From Cudoniella acicularis (lineage: Eukaryota > Ascomycota > Leotiomycetes > Helotiales > Helotiaceae), in the NCBI GenBank assembly GCA_013054445.1, contig JAAMPI010000662.1, forward strand, positions 1-28,768: 28,768 bases of DNA. Reading direction: 5' to 3'. The translations under genes and the position numbers were made by a program. How positions within the stretch are numbered: position 1 is the stretch's first letter; each line of letters starts with the position of its first letter. Shown here in pieces: positions 1-10,383 of this stretch. A model generated the notes under the pieces. It saw nothing but the letters and a program-made list of their open reading frames with translations, did no database searches and was not told the DNA's origin.

Positions 1-116
1 GGCGGGCTAGGAGGCTTCAGTGCTTGCACTGGGGGGTCGTAGGGCGCGACGGCGGCAGGAAGCTAGAATGGAAATGAGGTCAAGAGCTTTTGGAAGGTTG
101 TTTGACCTTAGTATAA

Positions 117-258
117 TGTGACAGCGCTGACAGTGAAGTAGTTCTATTACTTAGAATACTAAGGTGAAGAGCTCAGACGAGGTCTGAAACGAGGTTATAT
201 ATACGATATGAGGTCACGTGATCGGTCCCGACCAGACCTCCGAACCAGGTCTGTGACA
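117..258 (+). repeat. Possible LTR end of the decayed gypsy element
   Basis: The stretch begins TGTGACAG and ends CTGTGACA, so it has the TG...CA form of a fungal LTR, and it lies directly upstream of a plus-strand gypsy pol remnant. Its last 16 bases (AACCAGGTCTGTGACA) recur in reverse complement at 12430-12445, and both places carry a CACGTGAT motif. The left boundary is a guess, and no flanking target duplication is visible (TATAA on the left, TTAAC on the right). Confidence 0.35.
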
Positions 259-2282
259 TTAACTAAGACTATTTATACTAAGACACGAATCTAAGAAATA
301 GCCGCGATAGCCGGCTATAGATAACTTATTATTAATATTAAGCTTAATAGAATTAAGACGTAAGCTATAATCGATTTAGGAGTATAAAAGAACTATATTA
401 ACCCTAACTTTATAACGAATTAGTTAATTCTTATAGAACTATTATAAAGACTATATTAACTTACGCTTTTAAGAGATAAGAAAATAAGAATCGATAAATA
501 GGTTAGGAAGAAGATAAGACAACTACCTTTGATTATATCTAAAGGCTATTACGAGGAAATTAGCTTAGACGTTATCCTACTTAGAAAATACCTAATAGTC
601 TTTAGAATATTATAGATTAAGTAATATAATCTAGATATCAACTAGACGACTAGTATAATAGGTTTTATATATTATAAGTATAAAAGGATAGAGTAACTAT
701 CTGACCTAAGAGAGGTATATATAACCTTAAGCGATAAGGCTATTAATAAAAGTATAACTAGTAGACTAATATTAAAGATTAAGGCTAATTAACTAGAGAT
801 ATTATTATAATATTAAGAATTCGTAAAACTATTTAATAACTTAGAAGACTTAAGGGCTCTACTAGAACACAAACTATAGGATCACGTGATCGTGATTAAA
901 GAAGGAATAAAGCTACTATCTAAGAAGTATTATAGGTATAATCTATAGACCTTAGGGACGCTCGAGAAATATATAGAATAGGCAGTTAAGAAAGAGTAGA
1001 TCTAAGAATCTAAATCCCTAGCTATAGCTAATATACTATTAGTATATAAAAAGAGCGACCTACTAAGACGACCCTATATCGACTATCGAAGACTAAACGT
1101 TATAACGGTTAGAGATATATATCTAATACCTAATATATAATATCTATAAGACAGATTAGCTAAGGCGGTTATCTTTATAAAGTTAGACTAAAGAAGCGTA
1201 TTTAATTTAATTAGAATCGTTAAAAGATATAAATAGATAATAGTATTCGTCTTATCCTTAGGATTATAAGAGTATATTATAGAAGGACAAATATAACCTA
1301 AAAGGGAGAGAGTTTAAATAGATATTAATTTAACTTAAGAAGAAGAAGCTACGCTGCCTAAGAACACGTCTTTTATCCTCCTTCGCGTAGGTCACGTGTC
1401 TGCGACCACGTAGCCACCTAGCGACCGACTGACTTCCCTATTATAATATAATAATACTATTTAGATTAATAAATATACCGGCTATCTACTAGTATTAGAA
1501 TAACTTTATCTTATATAAATATCTAGATATTATAGTTATATACTATTTAGACAATATCCTAGTCTTTTCTAAATAAAGAGAAGACTATAAAAGACATATA
1601 AAACAAGTTATATAAGTATTTATAAGAGTCGATTTAAGACTTAAGCTATCTAAATACGAATTTAGAGTTACTAAGACGATATTCTTAGGCTATGTTATAA
1701 GACCTAGAGAAATAAACGTTAACCTTAAAAAAAACAAAGATAATTAAAGAATAGATATCGCTTTAGAATATTAAGAACGTCTAGTTATTCTTAAGATTTA
1801 TAAACTTTAGCTAGATCTTTATTAAAAGATATTTAGAGATCGCTAAACTACTTACCTAACTTACTAGAAAAGACACTAAGTTTATATAGAATAAAAAAAA
1901 ACAGAAGAGGCCTTTTAATAACTTAAGAAATAATTTAAAAAAAAAGCCTATCTTATAAAGTTATTAAGACGATAAATAAAGTATCGTTAAGATAGACGTG
2001 TCTAATACTTAGACTAAAGGTGTCTATCTCTAGACAGATAATAATAACAAGCTATATCTAGTAGCCTACTTTTTATAAAAAATGTTACCTATAGAATAAA
2101 ACTATAATATCTATAAAAAAGAACTACTCGTAATAGTAGAGATATTAAGATATTAGTAAGTTTATTTATAAGAAGCCTAATTCCTAGTTATTATCTATAT
2201 TAACTATATAAATCTTTAAACCTTTATAACTATTAAGGTCTTTAATAATCGACGTCTAGTATAATAGTCTAAAGAGTTAACT
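259..2282 (+). mobile_element. RIP-degraded Ty3/gypsy retrotransposon remnant
   Basis: Very AT-rich DNA full of TAG/TAA codons, where translation still shows the order of a gypsy pol gene on the plus strand. The region before about 850 is too decayed to assign but sits where gag and protease would be. The element is cut at 2282 by a Tc1-type insertion. I could not recognise the missing RNase H end or integrase to the right of that insertion, so the remnant looks truncated. The decay is mostly of the transition type expected from RIP. It must be inert. Confidence 0.8.
850..2282 (+). pseudogene. gypsy pol relic (reverse transcriptase and RNase H)
   Basis: Conserved pieces read through many stops. 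Around 935-1130 there is a match to the RT entry region, ending in the D-Y-R-R-L-N block. Near 1170-1215 is an I-F-I-K-L-D block. At about 1538-1575 is Y-Y-L-D-N-I-L-V-F-S, the catalytic YLDD box with the second Asp changed to Asn. L-S-K-Y-E-F and F-L-G-Y-V-I follow by about 1700. At 2095-2275 a Y-N-I-Y-K-K-E-L-L-like RNase H block can be read. Between the two RT halves (about 1340-1440) lies a GC-richer island that does not fit RT and is probably an insertion. Stops occur throughout, so nothing functional is made. Confidence 0.8.
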
Positions 2283-2598
2283 ATAGTGACGCGCAACTGC
2301 TGTTAGCCGAATCCACTTTAAAAAGCGCGTTTTTACGCGTTTCCTCCCACCCTCCTACACAATATTCCAAAAATGCCACCTCAACGCACTCTATTAGGTT
2401 TGAGCTCTGGCAATCGTCAAGACTATCAACATCTTAGTCCATATCAACGCGGAGGAATTGCTTATGCCTCTTTCTTTGGCCACACGCCTACCCAGATCGC
2501 GTGCGGCATGAAACTGCCCCGCACCACCATCCGATACACCCTCGAGCAGGACCTATTACGCAACGAAGGCACCTCCTTACCTAAAAAGCCTAGGAACA

Positions 2599-2915
2599 AN
2601 TNATATACCGAAGCNGAGGAACGTTTACTNNTACGCCACGTTCNAAATAACCNAAAGGANACCTANNNACAACTTATCCTAGCCTNCGGGCTCTCCTGTA
2701 AGANGCGTACCGTNNCTTCTATCCTCGAGCGNTACTANATNNCGAANTGACGTNCGNTACNCGCCGNCCGTTCCTCACAGANATAAATNCGGCNAAAAGA
2801 CTNGCNTGGTGCCTNGCNCGAAGGGGNTAGACTATNNAGGAGTGGGGTCTTTATATCTNGAGTGANGAGTGTTCNTGTAGAGCGGGGGCGGGGTAAANCA
2901 ACTGAGTNGTGNTTN
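2599..2915. other. Stretch with many ambiguous bases
   Basis: About three dozen N calls are scattered singly or in short runs through the middle of the transposase. They look like unresolved positions among divergent repeat copies rather than a scaffold gap. Reading frames here cannot be trusted. Confidence 0.9.
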
Positions 2916-3220
2916 CGTACGCCGGCACAGAAATGACAGAAGGAGATGATTTAAACCTATACCTGTGGGAAGTATTTGAAGGTAATGGTCTAGGCTGCTT
3001 TTTAGGACACGGGGAGGACACAACTCTATATTATAGACCGAGACTTTAAGTCGAAGAAGCATGGGCACTCCGCTAAATCCTACCTCGAAGTCTTGACCGA
3101 CTAGGCCTTATTTTGGCACCGACAGCTTGACCCGGGCTATATATTTATGTAGGATAACGCGCCTATCTATACTGCCCGGAAGGTTGGGGAATGGTTCTAG
3201 GTAAACGGCATAACGACTAT

Positions 3221-3470
3221 CCGTTCCGCTGCCACCAAGCCCGCACTTCGCGTACTACTTTTCTCCTAACTTAGAACCCGAAAAATCTACCGGATAATAT
3301 TACTAAATTGAAACCCCTTTAAGTTATCACATATAGTCCTTGAAGCCGTACGTGTATCAATTTTATCTCTATTTATGTAAAGGTTTTTCCATGTAATATG
3401 TGTTGGAAAAGCAAGACTTTTGTTGTTCCCCCGTTTTTAGCGAGGGGCGGGCTTGGTGGCAGCGCAACGG
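3221..3470. mobile_element. MITE-like non-autonomous element with 24-bp TIRs
   Basis: Positions 3221-3244 and 3447-3470 are inverted repeats of 24 bp with one mismatch, beginning CCGTT and ending AACGG. The 202 bp between them have no coding potential. The insert splits the Tc1 transposase just before its D-x-P-P-x-S-P-D-L-N block. With one copy of the AT/TA dinucleotide at its edge taken as target duplication, the two transposase halves fall into one frame. It is probably moved by a pogo/Tc1-type transposase supplied elsewhere. Confidence 0.8.
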
Positions 3471-3915
3471 ATAGATTAGCCACCTTCCTCCCCTGACTTA
3501 AACCCGATTGAGAATGCCTAGTGGGAGCTTAAAAAACGAGTTTTTGAGATGTTTCCTGAAGCAATGGCATGTACAGGCAAATCAGAGGAGGATCGGCAGC
3601 ATCTAGAGTCTTGTTTACAGGTAGCATGGGACACAATTCCTAAGTTCTTCGATGCGCTTATTGAAAGTATGCCTAGGAGGATTGCGGCCTGTATCGAGGC
3701 AGATGGTTGGCATACCAAATATTAAACCAGAGGATTATATAATCGGGTTACTTTTAGTATAAGAATTAAAGAGAGATCAATTACGATTAATTTGGCGTAT
3801 TTAGATTGTTATAACAACAAGAATTGCGTTCGTGGTTATAGAGTGAAGTTGGGGTGCTTATACTTGATTTTGGTGGGGAAAAAATTTCGCTAAAAGCAGT
3901 TGCGTAGTACTGTAG

Positions 3916-4322
3916 ACCCTGAGAATTAAAGAGCCTTAGCATAAGCCGAACTTTTAGTTTGCGGGGGAGGTGTTGACCCCGCAAAAAGCGTTCGGCGTTC
4001 GTCCGAACGCCTCCAAGCTCGAAAGAAAGCCATATCAAAATTAGCGTGCAGCTGGTCATGGTTGTTCGAGGTTTCCCAGTGTTAATAATCGGTACTTGTG
4101 CCGTCTCCGAGTAATATGATTTCGTCGGCTTCGGATTTGTCTGGATTTTTTGAATTTGTTTGAGTCTGTTGATGTCCATAAGGTGCTTATCACAATTGTG
4201 GCCATTATGTATGAATGAGTGAATTGGAATTAACACCTTTTCTGTTTTTCAACCTTCTCATCAACTTGGGAGCAAAATCGATCTGAAGATTGATGGTGAT
4301 ACAAGCACATCCCATATTATCT
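3916..4322. other. Intergenic, no gene seen
   Basis: No conserved coding sequence was recognised. A perfect 8-bp stem with a 7-base loop (GCGTTCGG/CCGAACGC, 3988-4010) lies here. The open frame on the minus strand at 3787-4236 crosses the Tc1 end and matches nothing I know. Confidence 0.6.
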
Positions 4323-6680
4323 TCATTCGAACCAGTGTTTGTCAAGTCCCATCACAACTTCATTCGGGCCGTCATAATCGCCAGCATATACAGAGTTCTG
4401 CATATCTTGGAAAAACAACTGAAAGTCCAGTCTACTGTTGAGTTGCTGATTCTGACTTGTAGTAGGGGCAGGAGATGGCAGTGGAAAATTCGCTTGCTGT
4501 TGTTGGGCGGTGAAATCCATGTCCCCAATGTTGTTCGACGGCATCATGGCCTCGTTGCTGTTGCCTCCCATCAAGAGCTCGTTGTACTGGTTCGTTGATT
4601 GGCCGTGATTTGAACTACCCCTATCCAGTCCACTGCTGATACCTTGAACCTTCAGCAACTCCCTGAAAGCGCTCGTGCTCAGACGATTAAAAATCTCGCA
4701 GGAGCTTCTGGCGTCATCTCAACGCTCGCAAATCACAGTTAGAATGTTCGAGCAGTCTTAAACGCAGTCCATCACGTCTATACAACCAGGGAGAAATCCA
4801 CCCGGGTCTTGCTTCCGCCGTTGAGCTGAACGGCGGACACTGTACACGTTTGCCAATCAGGCCATGAAAATTATGTATAGACATATCCACGAATAGTTCA
4901 GCCTGCGTCCCTGAAAGACCTCTTTGTATCGCCTGATTAAGGCCCTTGAGGACCTCAGATATCCTCCTTTCTGCACTTCATCCAAATTCGCAGGATTTAC
5001 TCCAAGATTCATTGCTCGTTCTACACGAACATACTTACTAGGCGCTTGCCTCTTTACGAAGGCAAAGAGTGCGGGAAGAATTGATGAGCCAAATAGCAGA
5101 GTGGAGGCGTTGCATTCCTTCCCTGCCACTCTCTTCCAATGCAGACGAATTGTTAACACTATCTGCATTTTCTTTTGAAAGCTGGTATGAAGCACTATAT
5201 CATACCGCAATTCTTTTGATGTATCGGCCGTCCAAGGCATTTCCTCACGAGGTGACTCAAGTCTTGAATGGACAGGAAGATGTACTCCAGATCACATGGG
5301 AATTGAGAAGCTGTTGGCACCGAAGTGGAAACTGTGTCTAAGGACTCCAACATTGCATTATCCATGGTAGATGGCAGCGGAGTTTCAATGTCGTCGTCCG
5401 AGGGGGTCAAAGGGCGATCGAGATTTATACTCACAATACTGCTCCACGATTCAGCATACAGATTCTGTATGTTCACGGATTCACTTACCGATCAAGACTG
5501 TAAAATCACCAGAAGCACCGTCTCTGCATTTCCGTTTCCAAATTTTCTGGAATCACCCCAGTCAAGTGAACACCGCACTTGACCGCATATGTGGATCGGA
5601 GTTGATGAAGCCCTAGTTGAACATAAATGCATCCACCCTTGCCAGAAGATCCCACATCTCATCTGCTGTGTCACGTAGACTTGCGTGAATCTTTCCAGAA
5701 CTCAGTCAGCATCTGGTCTCGGAATAGGCTGTCAAAGTAACAAGAAATATGGTGTGCTTCTGAAGCAATCACTTCATTCTGCTCTCAGAGAATGGAAAAG
5801 TCAGTGCATACCCCATACTGGCAGCACAGTAGGACTGCTTACAGGCTGCGTATATCCCGATATCCAAGAATCTCGTCGAAATGAATCATCGCCCTCATGT
5901 AATGTGTTTCGGTATCTTTGAAAGACCACTCAAACCGCTTCGAAGTGGCAGACCCAAGGGCTAGGAAGATGTTGAAAACAAAAGCGTAATGCGGACTCTT
6001 CGAATAGAACTCCGGATCAGCGTATATCTGGTCTGCCACATTCATAAAAGCCGGTTGACAAAAGAGTAGAAACGTAATGTGCCAGTGACCAAAGTAGTTC
6101 GATATTAAGTGCATTGCAATTCCACGGTCTGGTATAGGTGGAAGCGGCGATGGGACGAAGGACGGAACTCCTGGTTTGCAATAGGCATCTGAGACCCTGG
6201 CAAAAAGACTCCCTGGTGGGTTTGGAAGGTCGATAACGCGTTCCACAAGATTGCCGAATTCGGCCCCGGCACTGGTTCCCAAGCACCTAGTTTGGGATGC
6301 TGGTGTTATCACTTGCGAAGGATTCCGGCCGCGCTGGCGGCCTGTACTGCTTTCTAGAGGATTTTGAGAGGCAGTCTCGGAAGGTATTACGTGCTCTTGG
6401 CTTGAACGTTGAACGGAGTTGTTCTGTCCGTCTGTAGCCGTAACGGGTGGGCTCTCACCCTGAGAATGACTTTGAGGGGTTGCGTTTGACCTGAGCTGTT
6501 GATTTTCACGCTCCGGATTCCTCATCTGCTGTTCTAGTGATTTCACATGATCCCGAACCTGTTGATAGTTTCATTCCTCTGGGTAGAACCTCTGGAGCCG
6601 CTCTTCGAGCACGAACCGTATTCTGGCCTGTATCGATCACATCGGGTCTTACGCCTGTGGCATCGATCGCACGCCGTCAT
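4323..6680 (-). pseudogene. Zn2Cys6 transcription factor pseudogene with internal inversion
   Basis: This was a fungal C6 zinc-cluster regulator. From the start at 6680 it reads C-D-R-C-H-R-R-K-T-R-C, but Cys4 is Tyr (R-P-E-Y-G-S-C) and Cys6 is missing (G-S-R-G-S). A frameshift near 6550 leads into a coiled coil (R-D-H-V-K-S-L-E-Q-Q-M-R), then the fungal_trans middle homology domain: H-F-D-E-I-L-G-Y-R-D-I-R-S-L, stop; Q-R-R-C-F-W, stop, F-Y-S-L-D-R; and L-D-R-P-L-T-P-S-D-D-D-I-E near 5415-5445. At least two intervening segments look like old introns. The next piece of the domain lies on the plus strand (about 5042-5260). The minus strand resumes with R-R-L-N-Y-S-W-I-C-L near 4890 and stays in one frame, with three stops, to the end at 4323. 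It cannot make a working regulator. The family is sure, the original target is not. Confidence 0.85.
5042..5260 (+). other. Inverted segment of the C6 regulator pseudogene
   Basis: On the plus strand this reads A-L-A-S-L-R-R-Q, then R-E-E-L-M-S-Q-I-A-E-W-R-R-C-I-P, then W-Y-E-A-L-Y-H-T-A-I-L-L-M-Y-R-P-S. That is the standard part of the fungal_trans domain between the D-D-D-I-E block and the R-R-L-N-Y-S-W block, both of which are on the minus strand. Flipping the segment gives the normal family order. The left edge is close to 5042; the right edge lies somewhere in 5255-5330. Confidence 0.75.
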
Positions 6681-6869
6681 GATGGATTCGCGGGTCCTTC
6701 TTTTCCACATGTGGAAACAGATACCAGTACATTTATGTGTTCTGTTGTCCAACCAAATTGAACAATTAGAGACAAGAGTCCGGGGTAATGTGCTGAGACT
6801 CTTGAATGATTGTTCCTGCCTTGTAAAGCTGGGAGTGCAGTCGGAGGAGGTGGCGCGGATCAATTAATA

Positions 6870-7178
6870 TTCCGCTCCAAAAGGCTTCTTATGTAAGTAA
6901 AAATGTGGAAAATGTGTCGAAAATGGCAGACGAGGTGAGATAATATCCATCTTCCAACACGGTCTATACCAAAACTCTAGAAATCTCGATTCCCTGCGAG
7001 GTGACCCTGTTACCCCGCGGATCACTTGTATCGCGTCTCATCTGCACTACTAGTGTTGGTCTCCGGGTCTTGATTCCGGAGAGAAAAGTCTGACCCGGGA
7101 TTGGCTCGGTTGCGCCCCGACAACAGTGCAAGTGCTCATTCACCGGAACACACCGAAACCAGCGCGAATAGCGTAAGA
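6870..7178. other. Intergenic, no gene seen
   Basis: The gap between the diverging regulator and transporter pseudogenes probably held both promoters. No RNA gene, repeat or conserved frame was recognised. Confidence 0.5.
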
Positions 7179-9258
7179 TGGCCTCGAAGCAAGATTCGAA
7201 TCTAGGGCTTGCTACCCCATGGGGCGCCCACAGTTAGTAGCCACTTTGCGAGTGTTTCTCAATGTTGGAATGTACGTTTACTTCGTGCTGTCAACAGTCT
7301 AGGCCGCTTGCGAACCGATGGCTTGCACTTAGCTGTCAACATCCCCATGTTTCTTGTCGGTCGTATTTTTGGGGGCTTCTTAGTCGGCGAGTACGGAGCT
7401 GGTTTCGATTTTGCACGTAGCAGCACACCATTCTTCGACCTCCTGCTGAAACAAGGGTGTAGGTATCTTGGTTGTGTTGACTCCTTATTCCAATCGGAAA
7501 TTGCTCCTCCAGCCGTTCGCGGTTTCCTTGTTGCATATCATGGTGAGTTTACCCTCAGGTTCGAATTTGCTATCACGTTAGCATTATGGATAGATGTCGT
7601 CCTCGTCGCTGGGTATGCCATCGCAGCGTGGATTGGGGTTGCATGTTATTTCTCGTCTATTGCTGGGTTTCAATGGCGCTTCCAACTCGCTGTCCAAGTT
7701 CTCTGGCCCCCCTAATGCTTGGCTTGACACCATCCGTACCTGAATCTCCTCGTTGGCGTAAGTCCTTAGCTGTTGCCTTCCTTATACTGTTCATCTTGCT
7801 CATATCGTGATAGTGCTCATAAACAATCACCCGGACGATGCATGGCGAGTTGTTGAGAGGCTGCATGCAACCAAGGATAGCGATGGCCATGCCTTGGTTT
7901 CTTTCGCGCAGGAAGAGTTCTACCAGATTAGTCGTCAGGCCCAAGCCGATCAAATAATAGCCTCTGAAGAGAGTTTCTGGGCACTATTCACCAAACCTTC
8001 ATACCGACGCAGAATGATACGTGCGTTCCGCACAATGCTTAGCTCTGAGTCCACTGGAATACTGGTCATATATACTGAGTACTACCTTGATCATATGACC
8101 GCCTCTTCGTATCTGACCCTTTGGCCTTGTAGATTACAGTGTCTTGTTATACTGTTACATTATTAGGTAATAAGCACTATTCTAGGCTTAAGGTTTAGAC
8201 CTTACTAGAATCTTCTAGGTTGTTCTTTGATTTATAAGCGTTGATTTCTAAGCGTTGATTTCTAAGTTATAGAAGCTTCTAGTAACTACACTTGTAGTAT
8301 ATATAGTCCGCTCATTCCTTTGTAGATAGATAAGTCTTTAAGTCAATATCATATTATTATTCCACATACTTGAATCACTCTCGACCTAACAGTCGACTCT
8401 TCTTCCGCTATCCACACCTTAGCCGCCTACCGACGACTATATAGATATATCTTCTATATACTATATACCGCGTACTACGGTCATATACCCTTACCTCCAA
8501 CATATACCAAGGACTTGGATTCAGGGATAGCATTCGTTTAGTTTTAGCTGCAGCCTATGTTACTGCTGCAGCGATCGGAAACTACTGTAGCTCTCACCTA
8601 ATGGACTGTGTTGGCCGTGTTCGGCTCTTGCGTAAGTCGATTGCCGCTCCGAACTCCACTTTGAGACTGACATTTGCGCTCCAGTCATTGGGTTCACTGG
8701 CTGTCTCATCTGTCTTTGCTTCGAAGCTGCTATAAGCGCAGAGTATATTGGAACCACACACAAGGCTGGCCTTGATGCCGGTGTCTTCTTCCTGTTCTTT
8801 TATATTTGGTTGTAAGGTCTCGGCAAACCAAGAAAAATGTTGCCCGATCACTGATGATTGTATCTAGCTATGGAAGCTGCATCGATGCCACCGCGTACGT
8901 CTACGTCTCGGAGATATTGCCAACACATCTTCGATCTCGGGGACTCTCTTTTGGAGTCGCAATCCTGTTCTTGTCCACGATTGCATACCTTGAAGCTGCT
9001 CCCACGATCTTCGCACAGGTCGGCTGGAAGTGCTACTTCCTTTTCATTATTCTGGCCGTCATCAACATTCCTCTGATCTGGTACTATTTCCCGGAGATTA
9101 TGGGCCTGTCACTCAAGGAGATTGGAGAGAAATTTGGATACGAAGTTGTCGTTCACATTACGAATCTCACAGATGAGCAGAAAGCTGCCCTAGACAAGGA
9201 GATTGAGTCCAAGGAGAGTGCTGCCTACATTGTCCATGACGAGAAGAGTTCAGTATAA
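7179..9258 (+). pseudogene. MFS sugar/quinate-type transporter pseudogene
   Basis: The remnant matches the 12-TM sugar-porter family of the plasma membrane. Readable blocks are N-I-P-M-F-L-V-G-R-I-F-G-G near 7340, F-Q-S-E-I-A-P-P-A-V-R-G-F near 7490, P-S-V-P-E-S-P-R-W near 7735, D-D-A-W-R-V-V near 7835, Y-Q-G-L-G-F near 8505, C-I-D-A-T-A-Y-V-Y-V-S-E near 8880 and G-L-S-L-K-E-I-G near 9110, running to a normal C-terminus at 9258. Introns with good borders can still be placed at about 7759-7812, 8632-8684 and 8814-8868, so the gene died recently. Lesions are a degraded or missing first 80-100 residues, a C6 run at 7707-7712 that shifts frame at ...L-W-P-P, and retrotransposon DNA between about 8085 and 8500. 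The substrate cannot be told. Confidence 0.8.
8145..8391. repeat. LTR inserted in the transporter pseudogene
   Basis: The segment begins TGTTATACTG and ends CGACCTAACA, the TGTTA...TAACA form of fungal LTRs, and is AT-rich. It carries two and a bit copies of a 14-bp unit (TAAGCGTTGATTTC) around 8239-8273. About 110 bp of further AT-rich sequence up to about 8500 may be the start of the internal region. No matching target duplication was seen (TGTCT and GTCGA flank it), so the insert is probably a fragment rather than a clean solo LTR. Confidence 0.6.
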
Positions 9259-9908
9259 GGGGCGAAAGTTAGAATCTCAAGGTCTGATGAGCTGCATGTA
9301 TGGCAACATCACTGAACTCGACGGAATCATCAATCCATGGTAGGAAACAAGAATTTTGATTAATGTCTCCACGTATTTATTCCGTCGATAGGTCGCATGT
9401 CAATTCCAAATATCTTTTACTATGAAGTGTACGATCACTACCGCGAAATTGATCATAGAATCGTACACTGGGCTCTTGCATGTGGCATGGGAACAGCCGA
9501 AGCCTCCTGCTAAGCCTTTACAGCACTGATGAAGATTGGCCAACAGTTCTCAGCCTCTCGGGCGGATTCAAAGCATTGACCCCGGGAGCAGAGTCTAGTG
9601 TACATAAGGGTTGTCACCAGACCCTGGGTTTTCCAGTAAATACTGATTGGAGAGTAAAAGCCCCTTGGTTAATAGAAAACTTAAGTTCAAAGGCCGGGTA
9701 CACCTAACTGCGTGGAATAGCTTCGGTCATCGGCCGAGGCCCTAGTCTCTCTTGACCCGCCTCTATCAGAGGATTTGCGAAACCACTAAAAGTACCGTCG
9801 TTCTGACAATCCGACACCCATTGGGCACTGGTCCAACTAATAAGATGAAATCCAGAAGCCGAATTACCCCACATCTCCGCATCCAAACTGCAAAGTCCCT
9901 GACCTTAC
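9259..9908. other. Intergenic, no gene seen
   Basis: No conserved frame, tRNA or repeat was recognised. A short inverted repeat (TGTACGAT...ATCGTACA, 9428-9467) is present. The open frames here match nothing I know. Confidence 0.5.
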
Positions 9909-10184
9909 TGTCACGACCCACATAATCGGTTATGTGACCGGATCTTCAGGATCTGGCACAGATCCTGAGGATCCAAGGGATCCAGGGGATCCAGGGGATC
10001 CCGTGATTTGTAGATCCACCACCACCTATATAGCTATATAGTTTTCCTATGTCAGAGCTTCGTGCTTAACTCATACTCTTAGCAATAAGATAACATTCTA
10101 CAAGGATTTGCTTTAACACTTCTAAGACGATTAAACTAACGCCTCACGTGGTATTGATATACCATGTGACCACAGAACGTTACA
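9909..10184. repeat. Solo LTR with perfect 5-bp target duplication
   Basis: The sequence starts TGTCACGACC and ends AACGTTACA. CTTAC stands directly on both sides (9904-9908 and 10185-10189), so this is a complete solo LTR. It holds two perfect hairpins (CACATAA/TTATGTG and AGGATCTG/CAGATCCT), then a run of 9-bp GGATCCAGG-like repeats (about 9971-10001). Its 3' 170 bp match the LTR at 13852-14073. It ends 199 bp before the start codon of the PRISE reductase gene. Confidence 0.9.
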
Positions 10185-10383
10185 CTTACCTGGCTGCAGT
10201 GTCAATGTACTGTACCCCACCAAGCCCCCGGCCCTCTCCACAAACTGATAGCTAGAAGTAGTTTAAACGATGCTCTTGCAAGATCAAAACCAAACTCGCA
10301 TCATCTGCTTGTTTTAGATCTGCACATCGCTACTGAGTTTCACCTTTATTAACAAAATCCGAGTTTTCACGACGGTGCTTAAA

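Larger units (their letters stand above)
2373..3723 (+). pseudogene. Tc1-type (DD34E) transposase pseudogene
   Basis: The start at 2373 opens a helix-turn-helix DNA-binding region (L-S-P-Y-Q-R-G, then T-P-T-Q-I-A and L-P-R-T-T-I-R), typical of fungal Tc1 transposases. Further on, an S-[DE]-E-C block with the first catalytic Asp position falls in the N-rich part near 2860. V-M-V-(stop)-A-A-F and S-K-K-H-G-H-S-A-K-S-Y follow at 2983-3085, then (stop)-D-N-A-P-I-Y-T-A around 3150, and P-D-L-N-P-I-E-N at 3490-3516. The C-terminus ends ...D-G-W-H-T-K-Y at 3723. Several stops are TAG where Trp or Gln is expected (TGG or CAG to TAG), the RIP pattern. With the MITE removed, 34 residues separate the second Asp from the Glu, as in the DD34E class. 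The gene is dead. Confidence 0.85.
2283..3913 (+). mobile_element. Tc1-type DNA transposon, RIP-damaged, with nested insert
   Basis: The ends 2281-2307 and 3889-3915 are imperfect inverted repeats (about 21 of 27 positions match, core GCAGTTGCG/CGCAACTGC), with a TA at each edge as for Tc1/mariner elements. Between them lies a single transposase reading frame, now with TAG stops and a 250-bp insert. The total length of about 1.6 kb, including the insert, fits the family. The element sits inside the gypsy remnant, so it arrived later. Bases 2599-2915 contain many N calls, so the middle of the element is only partly known. Confidence 0.85.

Noticed and set aside
3787..4236. 149-codon frame on the minus strand
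   Set aside because: It runs across the right end of the Tc1 element into intergenic DNA and matches no family.
4857..5240. Minus-strand 127-codon frame taken as one gene
   Set aside because: Only its C-terminal third (R-R-L-N-Y-S-W part) is real regulator sequence; the first part is antisense to the inverted segment.
6547..6867. 106-codon plus-strand frame
   Set aside because: Antisense to the zinc-cluster end of the regulator pseudogene.
8145..8391. Clean solo LTR with target duplication
   Set aside because: The flanks (TGTCT and GTCGA) do not match, so it is listed only as an LTR fragment.
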